Source of the DNA: Dallia pectoralis
Lineage: Eukaryota; Chordata; Actinopteri; Esociformes; Umbridae
Assembly: GCA_029465975.1 (NCBI GenBank)
Contig: CM055730.1
Location: 13,292,767-13,356,766 of the forward strand
Reading direction: 5' to 3'
Length of the DNA: 64,000 nucleotides
Below are positions 37,540 through 48,833 of this stretch, piece after piece. Within the stretch, counting starts at the first letter, position 1. Every line of letters starts with the position of its first letter. The position numbers and the translations under genes were made by a program. Under the pieces are notes generated by a model. That model was not told where the DNA came from, ran no database searches, and was given only the letters and a program-made list of their open reading frames with translations.

Positions 37540-39140
37540 CTGAGGTCATAGCATTAATGCTTCGTTCTCATTAATAATGACAGACTGTCACAATACAAGC
37601 TGTGGATTGGGTTTTCGGGAAATGCCAGAAAATCTAAATCCGTCCACACATTCATCATATGATATGACTTTTTTTTACGGATGAGCAAGAAGTCATCCAT
37701 CATTGCCATGCGCTTGTTTCATTATCACCTCTCATCCCTCTGTCAATCTCAGCAAACATGTCTGGCCTCCTCTACAGCGGTGAGAGAAAGAGAAAACCAT
37801 TAACTATGTGTACCTCGACCGTTGCCCCTCTGTCTTCACCTGTCCGGAGGGTGCGCCACCAGGTTCCCGGACTCATTTGTGTCTCTTACAAAAGTTCTGA
37901 ATGTGAGACTGAATAGGTCATGTTAGAGCAAGAGGCCTGTGAATCAGTCATTAAATATTTTGGGAGAAACGTAATTAGATATCGGATATTTCATGGATCA
38001 CAAAGGGGGGGGTGATAATAGGCAATGTATTTTCACCAAAATAATCACCAAATAATAGAGAGGGATACATAACAGAGTTAGTTTGAACAGCGAAATAATA
38101 TTCCCACTATTAACATAACTAAAACAGACATATAATAAGATAAAAAGTGCCTGTCCCAATTTCTGGAATGTCTAACTTCCTCTTATCATAGGTATCGCTG
38201 TGAAGGTTACTCTACCCCCATATTCCTGCCACTAATCTACACCTGCACATTTCCCTCCCTATCTCTCAGGAGCATAAACGCTTTGGTCTCTGAAAGACAC
38301 CGACAGGATGCTCTATACAGTGTAATTACAACCAGAAGCCAAGGCAAGTGTGAAAGAGTCCGATAACATCAGGTCACCCAGAGTGCCGGAGTTCACACAG
38401 AGCCCAGTGGAGGGGTGGGTTGTGGAGTGGGAGTAGCTGAGATGTTGCTTCATATTGTGTAGAGCACAGCACCATTCACTGTTTGTAGGGAGAGGCTGGG
38501 TTGATGGGGTTAGCACAGGCAGAGATGCACAATAAAACATAATCAATTGTCGTAGAAATGTTCAGCAGTTCAAGGACATATTTACAGATTTATAGGGCAC
38601 ACAACAAAAACGAATTATGCTATTAAATTAAGAAATACTGCAAGCAATTTGGTAGCAGTTCGCAGGCACAAATACCCACACCGTCTCTCAAACCGATCTC
38701 TATCCCATACAGATTTGCATTTGGCGCATCCACTTCAGGACACACTCTTGATTTTAATGATGCCAATAATGGCTAGTAAATACAACAAGCAGTAATTTCA
38801 ACATACAAATCCCTCTTATCTTCAGACAACAAATGGACATAATTATAAACTGAACAATTCATTTATGACATATGTTGTTATGATAATTTGGCACATCTGT
38901 CCATTCCTCTGTGTGAAATTGCAAAAGCTCAAAAATGACACAGTGCCTTATGGGATTTCACTTTGCAAATTACTTGATAAGGGAGCAGGCATTTATGCAG
39001 ACTTCCTCAGCTTTGGGATACAAATTAAGGAGGTGTGCCAAAATACACAAATTAAGGCTGAAGTGAAAGACAGAGGGGTTTCATTTGGGATTTACCCACA
39101 TGGGCACTGTGGCACAAACACACACACCGACCTGTTACAT
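37540..39140. other. Gene-free stretch, nothing recognised
   Basis: No supported gene or repeat array. A G run (gggggggg) lies near 38004. Confidence 0.5.
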
Positions 39141-39146
39141 CAGAGT

Positions 39147-39902
39147 TGTATACTCTTATAATGGACCAACTGCATATTAGGCAGAACGTCATAAAGGCTC
39201 ATCAGTGGATATACTCTTATAATGGACCAACAGAATATTAGGCAGAACGGCCATAAAGGCTCATCAGTGGATATACTCTTATAATGGACCAACAGCATAT
39301 TAGGCAGAACGTCATAAAGGCTCATCAGTGGATATACTCTTATAATGGACCAACAGCATATTAGGCAGAACGACCATAAAGGCTCATCAGTGGATATACT
39401 CTTATAATGGACCAACAGAATATAAGGCAGAACGGCCATAAAGGCTCATCAGTGGATATACTCTTATAATGGACCAACAGAATATAAGGCAGAACGGCCA
39501 TAAAGGCTCATCAGTGGATATACTCTTATAATGAACCAACTGCATATTAGGCAGAACGACCATAAAGGCTCATCAGTGGATATACTCTTATAATGAACCA
39601 ACTGCATATTAGGCAGAACGTCATAAAGGCTCATCAGTGGATATACTCTTATAATGGACCAACTGCATATTAGGCAGAACGACCATAAAGGCTCATCAGT
39701 GGATATACTCTTATAATGAACCAACTGCATATTAGGCAGAACGACCATAAAGGCTCATCAGTGGATATACTCTTATAATGAACCAACTGCATATTAGGCA
39801 GAACGACCATAAAGGCTCATCAGTGGATATACTCTTATAATGAACCAACTGCATATTAGGCAGAACGTCATAAAGGCTCATCAGTGGATATACTCTTATA
39901 AT
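39147..39902. repeat. 60-62-bp minisatellite, about 12 copies
   Basis: Unit starts gatatactcttataatg and contains attaggcagaacg and ataaaggctcatcagtg. Two length classes alternate (cgtcat 60 bp; cggccat or cgaccat 62 bp), with linked variants gaccaacag/gaaccaact. The phase shifts make every ORF across it switch frame. Confidence 0.95.
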
Positions 39903-40385
39903 TAACATTTATCAATCTTTGCGCTATTGAGTTTAACAGTAAGAGGAAATTGCATACCGCATCAAGTTTATTAAATTAACTCTAGACCTACTTTCAGCGT
40001 ATCACTGTTACAGATTGTTTATTCACATCAATAGTGGATTTCTGTGCTGGCCAGGACCAAGCATCTAAAGGCATGAACTCAAAACAGTGATTAAAGTTTA
40101 AACTCTTCAACTCTCCCCAAACCACTTGAATTGATGGTATGGGCCAAATTTGTCATAAGACATAATTATAAGGGACGGGGGAAAACATTGTGGTTACTTG
40201 TCTGTCTTTAACGAGACAGTTCCTCTGAGATATAGTTAACTGGGGCCTGTTCTGTCTACATCAATGGTGGCAATAAACACTGATGGTATGTTGACGCTCA
40301 AATGTTGGTGATTATGCTTAATAAATCAATGCAAAGTTAGAACAGCATAGAGCGTACAACTTCATATATACAAGTCAGAACACAC

Positions 40386-40391
40386 TTTATT
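40386..40391 (-). terminator. Possible poly(A) signal of slc22a15-like gene
   Basis: AATAAA on the minus strand, about 0.94 kb downstream of the tentative stop codon. No transcript evidence; other signals could be used. Confidence 0.3.
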
Positions 40392-41327
40392 TTAAGAGTT
40401 TAGGAATTCACTGTTATTACAGTGCCCTCTAGTGTTTACATTACTGTACTTGTTGCATTTTAATATAAAACATCACCACGGCTGTTAGATAACATGTTGA
40501 GCCTAGCAAAACTCTCATTAGTCCAGTAAGACTCTCAGGATTAGTTGAGCAAAATTACAAATTAGTCAAATATATCACAGTAATAAATGTTCGAGGTTAT
40601 TACTCTATTACTATGGTGTTACATAACTAGGGTAGAATTTGTCGTTTTATATTAAATACAGATTTTAATTCCACATACCTAGGTCATAAGTGAAGTATTC
40701 ACAGATATATTTTGTAATTACACACATGTATTTCATACAATTGCACAATTAAGCAAAATGGTAATGTCAAAATTCACAGGTTACTTTCAATTACAAAATC
40801 ATAAATAATGCACGATACGATCAAGTAGACAAGTCTAATAATCCTATAGCAAGTGTGTGTAATACCAACACTGCGTACAAAACACAATTTGTAAAAAGAA
40901 ACACAAAAAACATTGACACAGTCCCTAAAAATAGACATTCAGACAATATATTTTTATAATCTATATTATCTTTGCAACCGAAATATGATCTGACCAGCAG
41001 CTCACACATACGCTACATCAATATGGAACATAAACATACAAACAACAGGCATCAGATTAATAGTTGTTACAAAACACGGAAACTTTGGCAGTAGTTGTAT
41101 TCAACCTCAACCTGATATCACATGAATTGGGACATTCAACATGATAAAATCACTATTACTAAACAGTGATTTCATAAGGCACCTCACATTGCACAGTACA
41201 AATGACACTATGACAACTTGTAAACCATGACAAATGTCAACCCCGGAAAAAGATGGCATGTATAATTATCAAAACGTACCGCAGCACATACAGAAACACA
41301 AACATTGTTAACCTGTGCTGTTATTTG

Positions 41328-44300
41328 TTAAATGGTCCCGCAATCATCATGGCATGTTGGCAAGCTCTCTTTACTTGCTTCGCTATGGAAACATAGGACC
41401 ACTGGTCGCTGGTGAGAAAACATTTCAAAATGGACAGACTTCCAGATTCTCTTGTCGATTTATGTCTGACTGTTCTCTCAGAGTGAGTCACTAATTCATT
41501 TTGCGTTTCTTTTCAATTGGTTTTCTTCAAACAAGTGTGTCTGTATAATGGAACAAAAAACAAACCCCAACATATTAGAAATCATCCTTTCAAAAAATAA
41601 TTTCAATGTTTGCATTTGAAAAGTACATTAACTAGTCATGTGTGACCATCTGAAATCCTTATTAGACTATTGGAAGTGTGGAGAACATTGATTTGAATGG
41701 GTGCACTAACATTGTGTGCATTTCAATTATATTTCCTTTCAGGAGAGGCTTTTTCTTGCCACAATCACATTTTTCATTGGTGACAAGACAAAATTAACAA
41801 GACATCAATACAGTCTGGGTAGTCATGCAAGAGAAAAAAACTCCCCACAGTGAAGTAAACAATGTCATATTTATTCTATTTCAACATTTAATCTTAAACA
41901 ATTACATTTCATTATAGGGCTTTTCTCTTAACTATACCAGCATAAAATTCCAAATTCCACATGTAGGAACAAGACAATACAACTCATTACGCGTGTAGTT
42001 ATACACTTTTTGGCCATCTTCATCAAAGGGGGCAATTTATTCCAAAGGGGTCACTTCGCAATAAATGAGAATTATGATGCCTTATGCTAAAACACACATT
42101 TCCAGATAGCTTCAATCTTACCTCTTTCTCTACAATGCGGTGGTATGCAGGGCTGGTGAGCTCATCCAGAGTTTCTACCACAGGCTTGTTGAGTGTCTCA
42201 GGGAGGAGAAGACCCAGGCAGCCTGAAGTAATCCCACTGAGACAAAACACCATAAAAGGCATGGAGGTGTGCAAGGCTTTCTGGAAAAACACAAAAGAAA
42301 TGCAGTGTAAAGGGTGCCAGTGTAATCTGACAAACCAAAAACAAACTGCAATGTTCCACAGTTAACTATTACAAATTCGTGTGTGAATATGTGGTCCTTT
42401 TATAAACAAACACAATATCTTTGGCTATATCGTCAAATAATATTATGTACCATAGATGGCACGAATGGGGCCAGAATTCCTCCAAATCTGCAAGACATTG
42501 AGCAGACCCCAAGACCAGCGCTCCTAAAATCAAGACAACAAATACAACCATTTAATGCAAGGTATGCCTTCGACATCCTATACAAAAACACAATGCACTG
42601 ATAACAGGCAGATTGTTATACATCGCATTCGCTAATTCACAAATACGAAAAAATGGCAAATAGCACCCTCTACTGTTCTTCTTAAGTAATTGAATTCCAC
42701 TTGCACAGCCCTCACCTTATGACAGTGGGGAACAGCTCAGTAGTGTAGATGTACACTATGTTGAAAGCAGCACTGACCAACAGCTTTCCCAACAAAGCTA
42801 AAGATGTAGAATTAAATAATGCCCCTAAAAATGTAAGGAATAACAAATAGATTTAAAAAACAATAAAATGAATTGAACATACTTTAGACACAAAGAAATG
42901 TGATCCCTTACCAGCCTTCACTGGAATTAGCATAGTGCATAGACATGACAAGCCCGCTAAACCCAGGAAACTGGCCATGGTTTTCCTTCGCCCAGCCCTA
43001 AAACATAAAAACAATTAGGAGAATGTACGGCCTTGTAAAATGAATAGAATAAATCACCATGTTGAGTGCACCACTGACACACTGAGAATCCTACCATTGC
43101 TTGTTGATGAAATAGAAACACAGAGGATAGGCCGGGAGCTCCACGAGTCCATACATTGACACACTCAAGAAGCGGTTTCCACTGTCCTGACTGGCATTCA
43201 TGGTCAGTCCGTAGTACACCAGGCTGCACGAATACCTAGAGCAATGGCAGTGACAGTCAAACATCAGATATGTTCAATTGAAAATGTCGTGTCAACAGCT
43301 AATGAAATCATGTCGCCTAAACACTAAGATTGTGAGCTGCTGATAGAACCTGTTAACGGAATAGTCAGGGAAACGTCGTGGGCGCTGCATCAGCTAGCTG
43401 CTCAAGATTCAAGGTTCATTGATAAAACACACAGGTGTTAAAATGTCTTACTGAAAAGGGAAAACAAAATGGTAGCTAGGCTCATTTGTAACATCATAGA
43501 AAAGTATTCATATTTCTTAAACACTGAATATTCAATTTGGTCATTTTTATAAGACAAATTAGTTTCTATGTATCTATTACTAAAATGTGATAGCAATAAA
43601 TAGTGATAGAAACAAGTCAATGTGGTAACATCCGTGATACCATAACCAGGGAAATGTTGGTGTTAATTTAAGGTAGCCTGTTATTGGGCTTATAAAGCTT
43701 TCATTTATATTTGTACAACAAACCATGCAGCGAGAAGATGCCTTTCAAGCGTTTCGACAAAAGCAAACAAAGAAAAAGGTGCTTGGATGAAGCCTTCATA
43801 TAAATGGTCTACATACTATGGTTACTTGGACTGAGCCCATAACCAAGGAGGAAGAACCATAAGGGGACGTGGTACAAGCGCAGCCCAACCTGGCAACACA
43901 CCACCTGGACATACTGCAGTATGAGGACTCCCTCAAGCTCCATGCTCACAGAATAGTACAAGCCAAACCGAGAAAACCGTTGCAACTAGCCAGCGGTGTC
44001 ATTATGTTACAGGAATTTAAACATGTCCTGGAAATCTATACTGCCAGTGTTGGGCTGTGGGCACATACAAGAACGTCACACGGCCGGGTGGATTTACCAC
44101 TAAACGTATCCTGAAGACTTGGAACGTGCAGCACCAAGTGATACACATGACCTGGTTATGAGGAGATGAATGATGGAGGAGGAAGATGAAGTGCACGTCC
44201 TAGAACAATGCACCATGTGCGCTGTCACAGTTGCAAACTGACCATATAGTTACGGTTTAACCAGAGCCTCATGAAATGAAAACTCCATACATAATGCACA

Positions 44301-47300
44301 AGCTTCAGCTCGCAATAGAAAATGCCATTAACACGCATGATGGAGTTACTGTACGGATCCTGGTGGAGGTACTAACTTCACTAGCCGACCTAATAATTAA
44401 TATGCAAAACCAGTTAGGGAATCTGGGAATTGATGCACTTGTGGTAAAAGAAATAGAAAATCTCACTACGGTTTATGAACCAACAGATGTTGTTTTGCAG
44501 AAACACAGAAAAACATCAGAGTATCATAAACATGCTTAGCAATTTTAGCACAGTGTGGCTTATAGCATTTTTCCAGTTGTCGATTTCTGTATCAATCATG
44601 TTTACCAGTGCTTATGGGTCTGGAGCATTTACTCACCATACATACATTAGCACCACGGTCCTCCAGCGTAGAACTGGGTGGGTGGCCAGGTCCATAAGGC
44701 CAGGACCACTGGTGCCCTGGTTAGCGGTCTTAGCAGAGCCAGGACACTTGCGGAGCTTTATTTTGGCTGCAGCATTGACATTTCCATTCCGCATGGCCAT
44801 GTACTGCAAAACCTTCTCCGCCTGCTCGGTGTGACCGCGAGAATACAGCCAACGAGGAGACTCCGGAAGAGTACTGCGCCAACCAGAAGAGGAACCAGCA
44901 AACAAACAAAAGATTTCATATATAATTAATATATAAAAATAAAATAAAAATATATATATATTCCACCAGCCAACTGCAGTCGGTCTCGTACAAAATTGAT
45001 TCTTGACATAATCATCTTAACAGTGACTTACATACAAAGAACAAAAAACAAGACTCCAGGAGTATTAGCTGCTGTGGCCAAGTTACGCCAAGTTCTGACA
45101 TAATAGCCAAGGGCACCAAACAAGGCGATCCCCACGGCAAATGTCATATTAGTTATAGTCCCTGTAAAACACCAACACAATTAAAACAGAGTAGGAAGAA
45201 GATATTTTTTTACTGTTGCCAGGCCATTATCTTATGTCGCAGTAAAATTTACTAACAGGTGCTCTTAATACAATTAATCATATAGTTTCACCCTCCGTCG
45301 TCACTATGACTCTGTGTGTCAAAACATACGTCAGTCTAAATATTATTGTTCGTACCCGTCATGGCCCAGTAGTCTTTGCCCACATACTCCTGGGTCAGCA
45401 CAAAACATACGAGGGCCATGCCCCCATTCATCACACCCACCAGCAGGCGCGACAAAGCAAACACCTCATAGGTGGGAGCGAAGGCTGTGACATAGCCAAA
45501 CAACACCTCGAAGAACAGAGCTGACGGAGAGAGAACAAAAAGGGTTGTCAAATCATATCTAGGAGATTATTATACACAGAAATGTTGTGGTCCTCGCTCT
45601 CCTTACATGTTAGGAAGACGGGTTTCCTTCCAATCTTATCAGATAGAGATCCAAAGAAAACATTTCCAACCAACACACCAGCAAAAAACAAAGAGCCTGC
45701 CAAGCTGACCTTGTACGCATGTGCCTTTGTAAGGAACCACTAAGGAAAATGGAAAGAACAAGACAGAAAGCCAGCATTCATACAATTTCCTTGTCAGGAT
45801 ACATGAACACATTACAGATTCTATACACTAGGCTAATGTAAATGATTCAACATTCTCATGCATTTCCCATCTTTACAACTACAGTGATTATTAACAGTGG
45901 CCACTCTCACCTCCGTCACAATGGAGTCCTCGGTAAATGATTGATGTTGGATAAGCTCCTCGTGGTCGCCTTGGTCAATGTGGTATTCTGGAACAGCTCC
46001 AATAAGGACAATAAGCATGGACTGGAATGCCATATACACCTGGAAAACACAACCAAGCTAATTAGTACAAAGAAGTGTGTTGAGCGTAACCTTAATTTTG
46101 AAATGTTTATTCATGGGCATTCCGACTGCCTAAGCCATGGGTAAAAATGACATTAAGGTAGCTATTCATATTAGCATATGCTGTTTGTGCTACAAAACAC
46201 ATATTGACATAAAAAAACTGCTTGAATTAACATGCATCTTTTGAGTATTAGAAAAGGGCTATTTGAATGCGAACAATTACAACCTCTGATTTTGTTCGAT
46301 CAGTATTGTTAAATTTTTTGTTGATAACATCCTCATTTCAAATGTAGAAGTTTATTAACCGGGCACACTTCATTAAGGTTTCTGTGAAACATGTAATCTA
46401 ACAAAATAATCGACAGAGCAGCCGTGTTATTCACATGTCATTCAGCAGCAGCGCCTGAATGAATACATACCATCAAAAAGCACCACACCACACCAAATAA
46501 TTCATTGTTTTTACACGTGACTTTGGTTGCCCATCACTAGATACCTAGACACGGACTATGAGCCAGAGGTCGCTATAATCTGCAGTAGGCGGGGCATTGT
46601 AACAGTAACGGGCTCATGTGTCAGAACTTTAAGGCATGTTCGAATAGGTTAACCTGACCTAATATTATAAAGTGTAGTGTATGTTTATATCGTGACATCA
46701 TAGAAAATGTAGGTGACCATCAATTACGCACACACACGTATATATATATATATATACACATAGGGTAGAATACCAACAATAAATCTGTTGTGTATAAAGA
46801 GCTACACGATAATCAAATAGATCAAGCAAAGCACTACACCATATCACCCCGATCTTACTTCGTTTGTTGTTTAGTTACACTTTACATAAAGTGAGTGAAC
46901 ATACATTGCAGCAATATACTTCAAGGTTTCACTTTGTGATTAATGATCTAATTAAAGTGACAGACGCCACGTAATGCCCATCAGTCGCCTGATACAAGTT
47001 GTCAAGTCCAAACTAAACAGCATATAACGCAACCGCACAAACTCGAACTGCTGAACATTATTTCAAGTAAATACAGCTAGCTATTAATTTTTTAGCATGA
47101 CATTAGTGTTTGTTATTGCTGCGGTTATACAGAAAAAACTATTATACTATAGCACCCTAGCTAGCTAACGTTACCCGGAGCTACCGTACGGGTGTTTCCA
47201 GAAAATCAAACAAGCTTGTTTAGCATGTTTGATGTTATCCTTCCGGACTGCAGAAGTTAATAAAACAAACCTGGAGTAACACAAGAACAAACACCATCTG

Positions 47301-47354
47301 CTTCTGATACAGTCCGAATTCTCCTACTAGTTGAAATGCCTGTTCTAAATCCAT
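41328..47354 (-). CDS. slc22a15: Solute carrier family 22 member 15-like transporter
   Basis: A minus-strand multi-exon gene of the major facilitator superfamily, expected to have 12 membrane spans in the plasma membrane. Coding exons: 47354-47271, 46039-45911, 45739-45607, 45520-45356, 45161-45032, 44873-44637, 43235-43095, 42997-42912, 42797-42716, 42523-42451, 42280-42122 (473 codons, phases consistent, GT-AG introns). Family marks: start MDLEQAFQLVGEFGLYQ; MFS motif A GSLSDKIGRK (residues 101-110); LLVGVMNGGMALVCFVL; LPESPRWLYS (216-225); NIVYIYTTELFPTVIR; LLLPETLNKP. These fit SLC22A15 better than the OAT, OCT or OCTN groups. Human SLC22A15 favours zwitterions such as ergothioneine; substrate here is inferred. 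The first extracellular loop is shorter than human. The last exon is tentative: 41408-41328 follows a good acceptor in the right phase and adds 26 residues, giving 499; exon-11 read-through (stop at 42023) is the alternative. Confidence 0.9.
43736..44560. other. slc22a15-like intron 6, unusual GC-richer block
   Basis: The intron between exons 6 and 7 contains a block of higher GC with several 80-odd-codon + strand ORFs (43869-44114, 44276-44539). No domain is recognised. It may be a diverged retroelement or processed fragment inserted in antisense to the host gene, but nothing diagnostic is visible. Confidence 0.3.
46729..46760. repeat. CA/TA microsatellite in slc22a15-like intron 1
   Basis: A CA run passes into TA and returns to CA. 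Confidence 0.9.
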
Positions 47355-47409
47355 TCCAAAACAAGCACATTGCACCACCTATACGTACGCGGTGAATGCA
47401 ATATGCAGA

Positions 47410-47552
47410 CGTGGATCACTATCACGTGTTATCATTGAGGGATGCTGATAGGACAAGATGACAAGGACTCCATAACAAAACAGACGTGGATCGCTATCAC
47501 GTGTTATCATGGAGGGATGCTGATTGGACAAGGTGACAAGGACTCAATAAAA
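47410..47552. promoter_or_regulatory. 75-bp tandem duplication with E-boxes at slc22a15-like promoter
   Basis: Two copies, 75 bp apart, begin at 47410 and 47485, just upstream of the start codon at 47354 (minus strand). Each carries the palindromic E-box CACGTG (47423-47428 and 47498-47503) in the context atcacgtgtt. They differ at only a few sites (cactatc/cgctatc, cattgag/catggag, gatagg/gattgg). The second difference creates an ATTGG (inverted CCAAT) in the outer copy. bHLH-ZIP factors (USF, MYC/MAX, TFE/MITF) bind such boxes; binding here is inferred. Confidence 0.7.
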
Positions 47553-48660
47553 ACGCGTCATGCGCAGTAGGTCGGAAGTGTCCAGCACTGTTTGTTTATG
47601 TATTTTATTGCAACAATTCATTAACAACGGAACGGAACACATTATAGGTGGCAGGTATACACATAACAATAAACAAATAAGCAAACTCAATTTTAAGTGT
47701 AGCGGCCCACAAATCTATCCAAACATACATGACTTATACTCACATATGGATATATTACTGTTGCCTATGTACAGTAGAAGAACGTGATTCGTTGTGTGCA
47801 GACAACACAATAAGATGAAGTGTAGATCTTTCACTTGAGGTATAAGGAACAACAAAATAATCAGCGCAATTTGTCGTAATCTTCATTTACCAATACGTTC
47901 CCATTCTTTTCCATGAAATTACCAAAAGTACATACGCTCTGCCCTAATCATTTAGAAATCAATTTCTAAAAAGGACCTATTATCCAATATCGAAGGGTGG
48001 TGTGCTTGTATACAAACTTCCCGTATGACAAGTATCAGTGAAATTAAGATACTTAACAGCTAAGGTACATAGAAACCACATCTTAAATGGAAAAATGACA
48101 CCCCAAATCCCATTAAATACCTCATTGGGAAAACAATACCAGAACAATACCCAGCAGCGCCTATTGCAAGGCTTTGTGATGCTGCTTGTCACGCAAAACC
48201 AATTAACAGGTGGCACACAACTAAGAACAAAGAGAAAGTATTGTTAATTGCAGTTATCTGTATAAGAATTTCACAACTGACATGTCATGATTGTTAACGC
48301 CCTAGCCATGAGAAGTTCTGTTGTTGTATCATAAGGTGGACTTCAGATTTTAAATGTATGCCATCAAACAATAAGGTAATACCCAAGGCAACCCTAAAAA
48401 TATATTTGTAAACTAAACATAGATGACAGTAACATGTAACAATTACAGTAATTCAATGAAATTAGTACCTCATCTATGGACTTCACCCATGATGGGGTTT
48501 TGAACATTTCCATGAGAGCAACACTATGTACAGAATATACTTTCGTTATTTTAGTTCAGTGTGGAGGCCATGTCTCCACAGCAGTTTTCAAAGATTGAGC
48601 AGTTGACTCCTGTGTTAAAAAGTTGAGGACGTCAAACAGCTACAAAATATCAGTTTAATA
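47553..48660. other. Intergenic DNA between kif11 and slc22a15-like
   Basis: About 1.1 kb with no gene recognised. It must hold the end of the kif11 transcript, and its left edge borders the promoter of the next gene. Confidence 0.5.
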
Positions 48661-48663
48661 AGT

Positions 48664-48669
48664 TTTATT
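48664..48669 (-). terminator. kif11: Probable poly(A) signal of kif11
   Basis: AATAAA on the minus strand (context ttaataaaact), about 165 bp beyond the stop codon. It is the first canonical signal I found downstream. Confidence 0.55.
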
Positions 48670-48833
48670 AATATAAACACAAGGACATACAGTAAAAAGT
48701 TTAACTCATTCATTTTCACCAATCATTTTTAAAAGACAAGAGCACAAAAGGCATTACTGACATACAGATATTTAAAAACAAAGAAAATATTTATAAAAAC
48801 AAAACCATTAAAACAAAGGACAATCGCATACAA

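Noticed and set aside
37076..37574. Cys/Leu-rich and Ser/Gln-rich ORFs of 88-157 codons
   Set aside because: Repeat artefacts of the 14-bp minisatellite, open on both strands.
40821..41009. Small ORF with a hydrophobic stretch
   Set aside because: It lies in the probable 3' UTR or downstream DNA of the slc22a15-like gene; hydrophobicity follows from AT-rich codons and there is no family resemblance.
42023..42121. Read-through of slc22a15-like exon 11 as the true C-terminus
   Set aside because: A consensus donor (gag|gtaaga) ends the exon where similarity to SLC22A15 fades, so splicing is more likely; kept as an alternative.
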